A stretch of 64,000 nucleotides of DNA, taken from Georgenia muralis. GTDB lineage: Bacteria; Actinomycetota; Actinomycetes; Actinomycetales; Actinomycetaceae. Where the stretch lies: positions 2,108,001-2,172,000 of the forward strand of contig NZ_RKRA01000001.1 of NCBI RefSeq assembly GCF_003814705.1. The letters are read 5' to 3'. Position numbers and translations under genes: made by a program. Positions 46,377 to 55,382 of the stretch are shown one piece after another (position 1 is the first letter of the stretch; every line of letters starts with the position of its first letter). The notes under the pieces were generated by a model. The model did no database searches and had not been told where the DNA came from. It saw only the letters and a program-made list of their open reading frames with translations.

Positions 46377-46455
46377 CCTGCCAGCCTAGGTCCGACGACT
46401 AGCCTGGAGCCGGACCTGGCGGGAGCGGGATCCGACCAGGCGGAGGAGCGGGCAC

Positions 46456-47547
46456 ATGTGGGGCAGGACGCGCGGCTGGGCGGTGCGCCGCTCCCGGATG
46501 GCCGTCGTCGCGGCGTTCGTCGCGTCCGTGGCGGCGTGCACCACCTCGACGCCACCGACGACGCCGGAGCCGGCTCCCACGACAGCATCGCCCACACCGC
46601 TGCCCAGCTGGTCGGCCGGTTCGAAGGACCGGCTGCCGCCCGTCCCGCCCTCCTGGCCGCTGACCGGCCGGGTCGACGAGATCGAGCCCCGGCCCGCCCT
46701 GAGCATCAAGGTCGAGAACCATGCCGCAGCCAGGCCGCAGTCCGGCCTCGAGGACGCGGACGTCGTCTGGGAGGAGCTCGTCGAGGGCGGGCTCACACGG
46801 TTCAACGCGGTCTACCACTCGGTGGTCCCCGACGTCGTCGGACCGATCCGGTCGGTCCGCCCCATGGATGCCGCCATCTCGGGTCCCTACGGCGGGCTGC
46901 TGGTGTTCTCCGGCGGCCAGGAGCAGTACATCGACATGGTGCGCGACGTGGGCCTGCAGCTCATCATCGACGACGACGAGGACCCGGGGTTCTTCCGCAG
47001 CACCGACCGCGTCATCCCGCACAACCTCTACGGCAGCGGCGCGGACCTCCTCGACCAGGCGGACGACGACCACTCGAAGCCGCCCGACCGCCAGCTCCGC
47101 TTCGCCGAAGACCTGGCCACCGCGAGCGCCGTTGCCGGCGGGGCGGCGGCGAGCCGGCTGGACCTGTCCTTCCCGAGCACCTCACCCGGCTGGGAGTGGG
47201 CTCCGGCCGGCGACGGGGCGTGGCGGCGGGAGGAGTTCGGCCTCCCGCAGTCCTCCGCCGACGGCGACCCGCTGCTCGCCGTCAACGTCGTCGTGCTCCG
47301 CGTCCAGGTGGTGATGACCGGGGCGCGCGACGCCGCCGGGGCGCCCGTGCCGGAGACCATCCTGGAGGGCGAGGGGCCCGCGCTGCTCGCGACCGGCGGG
47401 AAGGTGGTGGAGGGCTCCTGGGCCAAGGAGGGCGCTCTGGAACCGCTCCGCCTGCTGGGCGAGGACGGCGAGGACCTCCTGCTCGCGCCGGGCAACACCT
47501 GGATCGAGCTGGTGCCGGTCGAGGACGGCGCGGTCTCCTACCGCTGA
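46456..47547 (+). CDS. DUF3048-domain lipoprotein (YerB-like)
   Basis: A 363-residue lipoprotein: basic start, hydrophobic segment VVAAFVASVAAC (cysteine about residue 28), Thr/Pro-rich linker, then the DUF3048 domain with PALSIKVENHAAARPQSGLEDADVVWEELVEGG and VGPIRSVRPMD. The outer domain is conserved in Gram-positive bacteria but its function is unknown. It is divergent from menE, so its position in the men cluster may be incidental. Confidence 0.9.
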   Translation: MWGRTRGWAVRRSRMAVVAAFVASVAACTTSTPPTTPEPAPTTASPTPLPSWSAGSKDRLPPVPPSWPLTGRVDEIEPRPALSIKVENHAAARPQSGLEDADVVWEELVEGGLTRFNAVYHSVVPDVVGPIRSVRPMDAAISGPYGGLLVFSGGQEQYIDMVRDVGLQLIIDDDEDPGFFRSTDRVIPHNLYGSGADLLDQADDDHSKPPDRQLRFAEDLATASAVAGGAAASRLDLSFPSTSPGWEWAPAGDGAWRREEFGLPQSSADGDPLLAVNVVVLRVQVVMTGARDAAGAPVPETILEGEGPALLATGGKVVEGSWAKEGALEPLRLLGEDGEDLLLAPGNTWIELVPVEDGAVSYR

Positions 47548-47554
47548 CGCGGCG

Positions 47555-47767
47555 TCAGGGCCGGCCGCGGTCCCAGTCCCTGCCGGCGCCGAACGTGCGG
47601 GCACGCGCCTTGTCGGCAGCGAGGATGCCGTGCTTCACGGCCAGCCGGATGATCCAGTAGGTGATCAGCAGGCCGAGCAGGGCAGGCAGCACGACGACGG
47701 CGAGCGTGGCGAGCCCGAACCACTCGGTCGCGGCAGGCAGGAGCGGGTCGGAGCCCATCAGCACCAT
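47555..47767 (-). CDS. small single-helix membrane protein
   Basis: A 70-residue protein with one strong transmembrane helix (about 16-43) and a basic, Asp/Arg-rich C-terminal tail. Two ATGs (47767 and 47758) are possible starts and neither has a clear ribosome site. It lies just downstream of menB on the same strand, which suggests a shared transcript. No known domain or function is evident. Confidence 0.6.
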   Translation of the reverse strand: MVLMGSDPLLPAATEWFGLATLAVVVLPALLGLLITYWIIRLAVKHGILAADKARARTFGAGRDWDRGRP

Positions 47768-47822
47768 TTGACGTTGCCCTTCGGCCGAAACGATGGAACG
47801 AGCGAGAGCCTAGTTCGTCCAC

Positions 47823-48806
47823 TCAGTAGTAGTAGGGGAACGCTGACCAGTCGGGTTCGCGCCGCTCGAGGAACGCGTCGCGGCCCTCCACCGCCTCGTC
47901 GGTCATGTATGCCATGCGGGTGGCCTCGCCCGCGAACACCTGCTGGCCCGCGAGGCCGTCGTCGGCGAGGTTGAACGCGAACTTGAGCATCCGGATCGCC
48001 TGGGGCGACTTCGTCGCCACGATGCGGGCGTACTCCAGCGCGAGCCCCTCGAGATCCTCGTGATCGGCAACCTCGTTGACGACGCCCCAGCGCTCGGCGT
48101 CCTCGGCGGAGTACTCGCGGGCGAGGAAGAAGATCTCGCGGGCGCGCTTGTCGCCGATCTGCCGCGCGAGGAGGGCCGAGCCGTAGCCGGCGTCGAAGGA
48201 CCCGACGTTGGCGTCGGTCTGCTTGAACCGCGCGTGCTGACGGGAGGCGATGGAGAGGTCGGCGACGACGTTGAGGCTGTGACCCCCGCCGGCCGCCCAG
48301 CCGTTGACCGCTGCGATCACGACCTTGGGCATGGTGCGGATGAGCCGCTGGACCTCGAGGATGTGCAGGCGCCCGGCGCGGGCCGGGTCGATCTGCTCGC
48401 GTCGCCGCTCCGTCGGTGCCTCGTCGTCGGCGCCCTCGGTCTCGTAGCGGTACCCGTCCCGGCCGCGGATGCGCTGGTCCCCGCCCGAGCAGAAGGACCA
48501 CACCCCGTCCTTCGGGCTCGGACCGTTCCCGGTGAGGATGACGGCCGCGACGTCGGAGGTCATCCGGGCGTGGTCGAGGGCGCGGTAGAGCTCGTCGACG
48601 GTGTGGGGGCGGAAGGCGTTGCGCACCTCGGGCCGATCGAACGCGATCCGCACGGCGGGCAGGTCGCGCTCGGTGGTCAGCCCGTCGGACGCCGTCGTCC
48701 GCTCCACCGCCCGGTGGTACGTGACGTCGGTGAGCTCGAAGCCCTCGACGTCGCGCCAGAGAGTGGGGTCGAACGTCTCGGACACACGCTGGGGAAGATC
48801 GCTCAC
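47823..48806 (-). CDS. menB: 1,4-dihydroxy-2-naphthoyl-CoA synthase
   Basis: Closes the second ring of the naphthoquinone. The 327-residue crotonase-fold enzyme has the oxyanion-hole segments FCSGGDQRIRG and AAVNGWAAGGGHSL, the MenB-type QTDANVGSFDAGYG with active-site residues, and the C-terminal DAFLERREPDWSAFPYYY that is typical of MenB. A longer N-terminus with an insert around PSPKDGVWS fits the actinobacterial form. Confidence 0.96.
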   Translation of the reverse strand: MSDLPQRVSETFDPTLWRDVEGFELTDVTYHRAVERTTASDGLTTERDLPAVRIAFDRPEVRNAFRPHTVDELYRALDHARMTSDVAAVILTGNGPSPKDGVWSFCSGGDQRIRGRDGYRYETEGADDEAPTERRREQIDPARAGRLHILEVQRLIRTMPKVVIAAVNGWAAGGGHSLNVVADLSIASRQHARFKQTDANVGSFDAGYGSALLARQIGDKRAREIFFLAREYSAEDAERWGVVNEVADHEDLEGLALEYARIVATKSPQAIRMLKFAFNLADDGLAGQQVFAGEATRMAYMTDEAVEGRDAFLERREPDWSAFPYYY

Positions 48807-48878
48807 GCCATCACCCTAATCCGGGCCGACCGGCACCTGACGGCGGCGACGCCAGTCCGCTCTCGTACGGGCGGAGCG

Positions 48879-50750
48879 TCAGTACGGCGGGGGACCGTCG
48901 TACCGCACTCGTCCCGGCGGGACGGGGACCGCGTCGGGGTCGGAGGTGTCGGTCACCCAGCCGAGGTAGGTGGTGGTGCCGTCCACCTCCCGGCGGTACG
49001 TGTGACCTGTGGTGCGCGAGATCCACTCGAAGATCCCGCCTGGTCGCTGCCGGACCCAGAAGTACCCCAGCGTCTTGAGCTCGTGGTCGATCTCGCACCC
49101 GGGGCCGAGGTTGGTGAGTGCGGTCGACCCACCCTGGGAGAAAGGCCGGTTGTGGTCGAGCTGGCAGCCGCCGGCCCGCGCGGAGCATCCCGGTCGGAAG
49201 CACGTCCGGTCCCGGGCGCGAACGATCCGCGCCAGATCGGCGGGCACCCGGTACCGGCTCTGCCCCACGTCCAGCACCACCCCGCTGAGCGGGTCGGTGA
49301 CGAGGCGTCGCCAGGTCCCTCCCAGGGCGAGCGCCCGGGCCGTGACGGCGTCGATCGGCCCGTGACCGTCGAGGTCGGCCGGTTCGTCACCTCCGAGAAG
49401 GGTGCTCAGCGGGACGGTGACGTTGATCTGCACCGGGACCCCGCCCACTGCGGCGAGCCGTACGCCCGTGGGCAGGGACGCAGCGCCGTCGAGAGCGCCG
49501 AGGTCGGGGCCCTCCTCCGGGCCCCTCGCGCCGTCGTCGACCGCCGTCGGTGGAGGATCGGCGAATCGTCCGGACTCCGACAGCGGGAGGGCCGGCTGGA
49601 CCGGGATCTGGCCGAACCAGCCAGTCCGCAGGGCATCGGTCCCGACGCCGGTCAGCAGGTCCGCCCGCAGCTGGTCGATGGTGCGTTTGTCCCCGGCCGC
49701 GCGCAGCGACCGCGCCGCGGAGTCGAGCGCGAGGTCGAGGGCGACACCGTCCGCGGCCGGCGCCACGAGGTAGGTGCCCACCATGCCGTCCGGCAGCGGC
49801 CGGGGGTGGGTGACGCAGCGACGGGCCTTCGCCGCCTGGTGCCGTTGCTGAGCGCCGTGAGGGTCGAGGCGCAGCAGTGCGTCGGTGAGGTCGTTCTGGA
49901 GCTGCCGGTGCGTGCGACGACCGGCCCGGGGGAGCACCTCGTCCTCGACCGCCGCGGTGAGCGGGAACGCCTTGCCGTCCAGTGCCGCGGCGATGATCTC
50001 GGCCTTGCGCTGGTCGATCTCTCCGCGTTCGAGGGCCTGCCCGGTCGCGCACAGCTGTCCCTCGAGCAGCACCCCGGTGCGGATGATGACCGCGGCTGCC
50101 CGGCGCGACATGCCCAGACGCATGCAGAGCTCCGTCGCGGCCACCGGAAGCGGGTTGCCCTTGCTGTCGCGGTGCAGGTTGCCCGCCGCCCCGTACTTCT
50201 CCTCGATCTTGCGCTCGAGAGAGGCCGCCGCGCGACCACGCTGTGCTTCGGCGAAGGACACCACCGCGGACCACAGCTCGACAGCGTCGACCAGTGCCGC
50301 CTCGCTGAGCTCGTCGGGATCGATCGCGTCGAGCGCCAGCGCGAGGCTGAGTCCTCTCAGCTCGCGCGCGTGCTCGAGCGGATCGGAGCCGGGTTCGGTG
50401 ATCGCGTCGGCTGTGGGGTCCGCGGTGGGCTCGGTGCGGTCGCCGGCGGCGTCGGTCGTGCGGTTGGCAGTAGGGCCCGTAGCCGCGTCGGTCGTGTTGT
50501 CGGTCGGGCGACCGGCGGCAGGATCGGCGCCGACCTCGCCGACGGTCGTGCGAGGTCCCCGGCCGGGCGTGGGTGCCTCGCCCGACTCGGCGTCGTCGTC
50601 GGGCATCAACAGTGTCCAGAGAGCCGCCTCGATGTCGCTGAACGGCTCGGGGTCCCGAAGAGGAACCACCACCTCCACCCGGAGGTCGGCCGTCGCCGGG
50701 TGGAGCGTGTAGCTGCTCCGGAACGGCGGTTCCGCGGCATCGTCGAACAT
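48879..50750 (-). CDS. DUF222 / HNH endonuclease motif protein
   Basis: A 623-residue protein of the DUF222-HNH family, very abundant in actinobacteria. The long N-terminal DUF222 part includes low-complexity Asp/Thr/Ala repeats (about 95-130). The C-terminal HNH is readable as RDRTCFRPGCSARAGGCQLDHN, a Cys pair, then TALTNLGPGCEIDHELKT. Members may be defence- or mobile-element-linked nucleases, but this is not proven. ATG at 50750 is chosen because TAGAGT, a -10-like hexamer, lies about 10 bp upstream, suggesting a leaderless transcript. It interrupts the men gene order. Confidence 0.85.
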   Translation of the reverse strand: MFDDAAEPPFRSSYTLHPATADLRVEVVVPLRDPEPFSDIEAALWTLLMPDDDAESGEAPTPGRGPRTTVGEVGADPAAGRPTDNTTDAATGPTANRTTDAAGDRTEPTADPTADAITEPGSDPLEHARELRGLSLALALDAIDPDELSEAALVDAVELWSAVVSFAEAQRGRAAASLERKIEEKYGAAGNLHRDSKGNPLPVAATELCMRLGMSRRAAAVIIRTGVLLEGQLCATGQALERGEIDQRKAEIIAAALDGKAFPLTAAVEDEVLPRAGRRTHRQLQNDLTDALLRLDPHGAQQRHQAAKARRCVTHPRPLPDGMVGTYLVAPAADGVALDLALDSAARSLRAAGDKRTIDQLRADLLTGVGTDALRTGWFGQIPVQPALPLSESGRFADPPPTAVDDGARGPEEGPDLGALDGAASLPTGVRLAAVGGVPVQINVTVPLSTLLGGDEPADLDGHGPIDAVTARALALGGTWRRLVTDPLSGVVLDVGQSRYRVPADLARIVRARDRTCFRPGCSARAGGCQLDHNRPFSQGGSTALTNLGPGCEIDHELKTLGYFWVRQRPGGIFEWISRTTGHTYRREVDGTTTYLGWVTDTSDPDAVPVPPGRVRYDGPPPY

Positions 50751-50844
50751 GAGTGCGACTCTAGGGCGGGGGTCTGACATCGGGCGGGGGTCATTACCGC
50801 GGGTGCGGCCGATGGTCGGCCCGGGCGCTCCTATTGTGGCCACC

Positions 50845-51816
50845 ATGCGCGCCCTCCTCACCTCCGAGCCCGTGGTGTGGTCCACCCCGCTCCGCACCCG
50901 CTTCCGCGGCCTCGACGTCCGCGACGGCGTGCTGGTCCGCGGCGACGCGGGCTGGGGAGAGATATCCCCGTTCTGGGACTACGGCGCCAGGGAGTCCGCC
51001 GTGTGGCTGCGGGCCGGCCTCGAGGCGGCGGAGGAGGGATGGCCCGCCCCCGTGCGGACGAGCATCCCCGTCAACGTGACGGTGCCGGCCGTCGGACCCG
51101 AGGCGGCGGCACGGATCGTCCGCTCCTCCGGTGGGTGCACGACGGCGAAGGTCAAGGTCGCCGAGCCCGGTCAGAGCGTGGTGGAGGAGGAGGCCCGGCT
51201 GGAGGCGGTCCGCGACGCCCTGGGCCCCGGCGGCCGGATCCGCATCGACGCCAACGGGGCGTGGGACGTCGAGACGGCCCTGGCCCGTCTCGCCCGGCTG
51301 GACCGCGCCGCGGGCGGCCTGGAGTACGTCGAGCAGCCGTGTCCCACCGTCGAGGAGCTCGCCGCGGTCCGGCGCCGTACGGACGTCCCGGTGGCGGCGG
51401 ACGAGTCGATCCGCCGCGCCGAGGACCCCATCGAGGTGCGACGGCTGGCGGCGGCGGACATCGTCGTCCTCAAGGTCCAGCCCCTCGGCGGGGTCCGCGC
51501 GTGCCTCCGGCTCGCCGAGCGGGTCGGGCTGCCCGTGGTGGTCAGCTCCGCCCTGGAGAGCTCGGTCGGCATCGCGGCGGGCCTCGCGCTCGCGGCGGCC
51601 CTGCCCGAGCTGTCGTACGCCTGCGGACTGGCAACGGTCCACCTCCTCGAGCGGGACACGGTCGACGAGCCGCTGCTCCCGGTCGACGGCGCGATAGCCG
51701 TGCATCGGCCCGAACCGACGGAGCGCTCCCTCGCCGCGGTCCGCGCGTCCGACGCGACGGCCGCCCGGTGGTCGGAGCGCCTGGACGCCATGGTGACGGC
51801 GGGGGAGCGGGCGTGA
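50845..51816 (+). CDS. menC: o-succinylbenzoate synthase
   Basis: Dehydrates SHCHC to o-succinylbenzoate. The 323-residue enolase-superfamily enzyme shows the catalytic Lys in TTAKVKVAE, metal ligands in RIRIDANGAWD, LEYVEQPCPT and VPVAADESI, and the second catalytic Lys in DIVVLKVQPLGG. It is followed by menD with a four-base overlap. A TATTGT sequence just before the start codon (50832-50837) may be a -10 box. Confidence 0.93.
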   Translation: MRALLTSEPVVWSTPLRTRFRGLDVRDGVLVRGDAGWGEISPFWDYGARESAVWLRAGLEAAEEGWPAPVRTSIPVNVTVPAVGPEAAARIVRSSGGCTTAKVKVAEPGQSVVEEEARLEAVRDALGPGGRIRIDANGAWDVETALARLARLDRAAGGLEYVEQPCPTVEELAAVRRRTDVPVAADESIRRAEDPIEVRRLAAADIVVLKVQPLGGVRACLRLAERVGLPVVVSSALESSVGIAAGLALAAALPELSYACGLATVHLLERDTVDEPLLPVDGAIAVHRPEPTERSLAAVRASDATAARWSERLDAMVTAGERA

Positions 51817-53585
51817 GCGCCGTGGAGCCCTCGACCGCGACCGCACGCGAGCTCGTCACCGCGCTCGTCGCCGGCGGCGTGCGCGACGTCGTCCTGTCCC
51901 CGGGCTCGCGGAGCGCGCCGCTCGCCTACGCCCTGCAGTCGGCTGCCCGCGCCGGCTGGCTGACCCTGCACGTGCGGATCGACGAGCGGTCCGCCGGGTT
52001 CGTCGCACTCGGGCTGGCACGTTCGGGCCACCCTCTGGGGGAGGACTGGCGGGGCGCCGGCGGCCCCGGGCCAGTACGTTCGGGCCCCGCGGCGCAGGAC
52101 GGCGGCTCAGAGCCGCGCCCGGTCGCCGTCGTGACGACGTCGGGCACGGCGGTGGCCAACCTCCACCCCGCGGTCCTCGAGGCCGCGCACGCGCACGTGC
52201 CGCTCGTCGTCGTGAGCGCCGACCGTCCGCACGAGATGCGCGGGACAGGGGCGAACCAGACCACCGACCAGGTGGGGATCTTCGCCGGTGTCCCACGGTT
52301 CTCGGCCGACATCCCTGCCGGGACGCGCGGTGGGACCCTGCTGACCCAGGTGGTCACCCGGGCCCTCGCTGCGGCTACCGGCGCCCGGAGCAACGACCCC
52401 GGACCCGTCCACCTCAACGTCGCACTGCGGGACCCGCTCGCACCCGCGGCCCCGTGGGCGCCCGGCCCCGTGCCCGCGGCGCGGCGTGTCGTGGCGCCGG
52501 TCGGAGCGCCCGCCGCGACGGACCTGGCCGTCGGGCCGCGGACGGTCGTCCTCGCCGGGGACGGCGCAGGACCCGGCGCCCGGGTTCTCGCCGAGGAGGC
52601 CGGCTGGCCGCTGCTGGCCGAGCCGAGCTCCGGCGCCCGCTCGGGGCGCAACGCGGTCGGTCCCTACCGTCTCCTCCTGGACGAGGCGCGCCTGGGCGGA
52701 GCGATCGAGCGGGTGGTCGTCATGGGCCACCCCACGCTCTCGCGGCCCGTGAGCAGACTCCTGGCCAGGGAAGACCTGGAGGTTGTCGTCGTCGCACCGG
52801 CCGGGGCCTGGACCGACGTGGCAGGAACGGCGACGACGGTCGTCGGTGGCGTGCGGACGCCCGGGGCGCTCGCGGGGATGGCGGGCGCCCCGGGCGACGC
52901 CGGCGAGTGGCTCGGTCGGTGGCGGCGCGCGGGTGAGCTCGCGCACACCGCCGTCGACGCCCTGCTCGACGACACCCGCCAGGTCGACGGACTGGTGCTG
53001 GCGCAGGCGGTGGCCGCGGCCTCGGACTCCCCGGGAGCGCCGCTGCTGGTCCTCGGCTCGTCCAACACCATCCGCGACGTCGACCTCGTCGCCCGGCCCT
53101 GGGACGGCCCGGTCGTGCCGCTCGCGAACCGCGGGCTGGCCGGCATCGACGGGACCGTCTCGACGGCGACCGGCCTCGCGCTCGGCACGGGACGTCCCGT
53201 GCGGGCGGTGATGGGTGACCTCACCTTCCTCCACGACGCCGGTGGCCTGCTGCGCGGCACGCTCGAGCCAGAGGTGGATCTCCAGGTCGTCGTGCTCAAT
53301 GACGGCGGCGGCGGGATCTTCAGCACGCTCGAGCACGGCGCGCCGGGCCGGGCGGGGGAGTTCGAACGGATCTTCGGCACCCCGCAGCACGCCGACCTCG
53401 CCGCGCTCGCAGCCGGGTACGGCGCTGCCTACTCCCTCGTCGGGAGCACCGAGGAGCTGCAGCACGTGCTGGGTGCACCGGTCCGCGGTCGGTCGGTGGT
53501 GGAGGTCCGGACCTCGCGCGCACACCTGCGCGACCGGCGGGCGGCCGTCGCCGAGGCGGTCCGGGACGCGGTCGCAGCGGTCTGA
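51813..53585 (+). CDS. menD: SEPHCHC synthase MenD
   Basis: Thiamine-diphosphate enzyme that adds a succinyl-semialdehyde unit from 2-oxoglutarate to isochorismate. The 590-residue protein has RIDERSAGFVALG with the conserved Glu that activates ThDP, TTSGTAVANLHPAV, MRGTGANQTTDQ, and the cofactor-binding VMGDLTFLHDAGGLL followed by LNDGGGGIFSTLEHG. The GTG start overlaps the menC stop. Confidence 0.95.
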   Translation: MSAVEPSTATARELVTALVAGGVRDVVLSPGSRSAPLAYALQSAARAGWLTLHVRIDERSAGFVALGLARSGHPLGEDWRGAGGPGPVRSGPAAQDGGSEPRPVAVVTTSGTAVANLHPAVLEAAHAHVPLVVVSADRPHEMRGTGANQTTDQVGIFAGVPRFSADIPAGTRGGTLLTQVVTRALAAATGARSNDPGPVHLNVALRDPLAPAAPWAPGPVPAARRVVAPVGAPAATDLAVGPRTVVLAGDGAGPGARVLAEEAGWPLLAEPSSGARSGRNAVGPYRLLLDEARLGGAIERVVVMGHPTLSRPVSRLLAREDLEVVVVAPAGAWTDVAGTATTVVGGVRTPGALAGMAGAPGDAGEWLGRWRRAGELAHTAVDALLDDTRQVDGLVLAQAVAAASDSPGAPLLVLGSSNTIRDVDLVARPWDGPVVPLANRGLAGIDGTVSTATGLALGTGRPVRAVMGDLTFLHDAGGLLRGTLEPEVDLQVVVLNDGGGGIFSTLEHGAPGRAGEFERIFGTPQHADLAALAAGYGAAYSLVGSTEELQHVLGAPVRGRSVVEVRTSRAHLRDRRAAVAEAVRDAVAAV

Positions 53586-53686
53586 CCGCCGCCGAGAGGT
53601 GCATGCAGGAAACTCCCAGGTTCTGCCAAGGCGCCGACAAGGTCGAGGCGTTCTCATGGTCACCGGACGAACGAGACGGAGGAACC

Positions 53687-55303
53687 ATGAGCAACGACGA
53701 GCGCACACCGGCCCGGCCGGAGGACCAGTCCCGTTGGACGGCGCCGAACCGCGAGAACGGCTGGACCGCCGAGCGCCCGCCCGCGCCCGCCGACGGCGCC
53801 GAGGCGCCCTTCGGGTACGAGCGCGCGGGGCGCCCCTGGCGCGACGGTCAGGACACCGTCAACGGCCCCACCACCCGGACCGGCGCGTTCGCCGAAGGGT
53901 CCCACGACGACGGCGAGGCCGCCGGCCGGCCGCACGGGGCCGCGCCGCACACGACCACGCCGCACACGACCACGCCGTACGCCGCCACGCCGTACGGCGC
54001 CCCGCCGTACGCCGGGCGCCCGTACGGGACCCCTCAGCGGGACGGCCGGCCGTACGGGGGAAACCCCCCGGGCCAGCCCTACGGCCCGACCCACGAGATG
54101 CCGGCTGCCCTCGGTGGGAACACCGGACGGCCGGCCGACTTCGGACGGCCGGGCGACTCCGACCGGCGCGGCACCCGCCGCCCCGGCTGGGGTGCGCTCG
54201 TCGGCACCGCTGCCGCCACCGCCCTCGTCGTGAGCCTCGGCACGGCGGGGATCACCGGTGCCTTCGACGAGGAGGCGAGACCCGCCGCGAGCACCTCCGT
54301 GACCGACAGCGCCGCCCGGGGTGAGCCGGTCGTGACGTCGACGACGGACGACCCCGACTGGGCGAACGTGGCAGCCGCCGTCCGTCCCAGCGTGGTCGCG
54401 ATCGACGTGCGGACCGCCTCCGGGGAGGGGGCCGGCTCCGGCGTCGTGCTGGACGAGGAGGGGCACATCCTCACCAACGACCACGTCGTGGGGGACGCCC
54501 TCGACGGCGGCATCGTCGTCACCCTCGCCGACGGGCGCATGTACGAGGCGGAGATCTCGGGCCTCGACGACTCCACCGACCTCGCCGTCATCACCCTCAC
54601 CGACCCGCCGGACGACCTGGCGCCGGCCACCCTGGGCGACTCCGACGAGGTCGTGGTGGGCGACCCGGTCGTCGCCGTCGGCAACCCGCTCGGGCTCAGC
54701 TCCACGGTCACGACCGGCATCGTCTCGGCCCTGGACCGACCGGTGACGACGAGCGAGCAGTCCCAGCAGCCCGGTCAGCAGGGCACGACCGTGGTGACGA
54801 ACGCCATCCAGGTCGACGCCGCGATCAACCCGGGCAACTCCGGCGGCCCGCTGTTCGACGCCACGGGCCGGGTCATCGGGATCAACAGCTCGATCGCCGC
54901 GATGTCCGGCGCCGCCGGCGGCTCCTCCGGCAGCATCGGGCTGGGCTTCGCCATCCCGGTCAACCTGGCCCGACAGGTCTCCGACCAGCTCATCGCCAAC
55001 GGCGTCGCCGAGCACGCCTACCTCGGCGTCTCGATGTCGGACGGCACGGCGAGCACCGGCGAGGTCACCCGCACAGGCGCGCGGGTCGAGACCGTCCAGC
55101 CGAGCACGCCGGCCGAGTCGGCCGGGCTGCAGGTGGGCGACGTCATCACCGCGATCGACGGCGACCCGGTCGGTGGCGCCGAGTCCCTCACGGGCTACAT
55201 CCGTCAGTACGCCAGCGGCGACGACGTCACGCTCACCGTCGTCCGCGACGGCGAGGAGACCGAGGTCAGCGCCACGCTCGCCACCCGCGAGGACCAGCTC
55301 TGA
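53687..55303 (+). CDS. HtrA/DegP-type trypsin-like serine protease with PDZ domain
   Basis: A 538-residue membrane-anchored protease. A Pro/Gly/Tyr-rich cytoplasmic part with TPY-like repeats (about 85-130) precedes a transmembrane helix (about 170-190). The trypsin domain has the full triad: His266 in ILTNDHVVGD, Asp298 in DDSTDLAVITL and Ser385 in INPGNSGGPLFD. A PDZ domain follows (about 440-530). It likely handles misfolded envelope proteins. GGAGGA precedes the ATG. Confidence 0.94.
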   Translation: MSNDERTPARPEDQSRWTAPNRENGWTAERPPAPADGAEAPFGYERAGRPWRDGQDTVNGPTTRTGAFAEGSHDDGEAAGRPHGAAPHTTTPHTTTPYAATPYGAPPYAGRPYGTPQRDGRPYGGNPPGQPYGPTHEMPAALGGNTGRPADFGRPGDSDRRGTRRPGWGALVGTAAATALVVSLGTAGITGAFDEEARPAASTSVTDSAARGEPVVTSTTDDPDWANVAAAVRPSVVAIDVRTASGEGAGSGVVLDEEGHILTNDHVVGDALDGGIVVTLADGRMYEAEISGLDDSTDLAVITLTDPPDDLAPATLGDSDEVVVGDPVVAVGNPLGLSSTVTTGIVSALDRPVTTSEQSQQPGQQGTTVVTNAIQVDAAINPGNSGGPLFDATGRVIGINSSIAAMSGAAGGSSGSIGLGFAIPVNLARQVSDQLIANGVAEHAYLGVSMSDGTASTGEVTRTGARVETVQPSTPAESAGLQVGDVITAIDGDPVGGAESLTGYIRQYASGDDVTLTVVRDGEETEVSATLATREDQL

Positions 55304-55309
55304 CCGACG

Positions 55310-55334
55310 GGCCCGGCGCGTCGCGCGCCGGGCC
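55310..55334. terminator. bidirectional terminator between htrA-type gene and menF
   Basis: GGCCCGGCGCG (55310-55320) and CGCGCCGGGCC (55324-55334) form a perfect 11-bp stem with a three-base loop between convergent genes. Confidence 0.8.
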
Positions 55335-55382
55335 GGTGGCTCGGCGTGAGCCCGCCGGAGCTCGGGGAGTGTGCGGCGCGGG

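Noticed and set aside
54000-54080. Repeats in the 5' part of the HtrA-type gene as a separate element
   Set aside because: They are in-frame, degenerate Pro/Tyr/Gly codon repeats in a disordered segment that is common in actinobacterial HtrA proteins.
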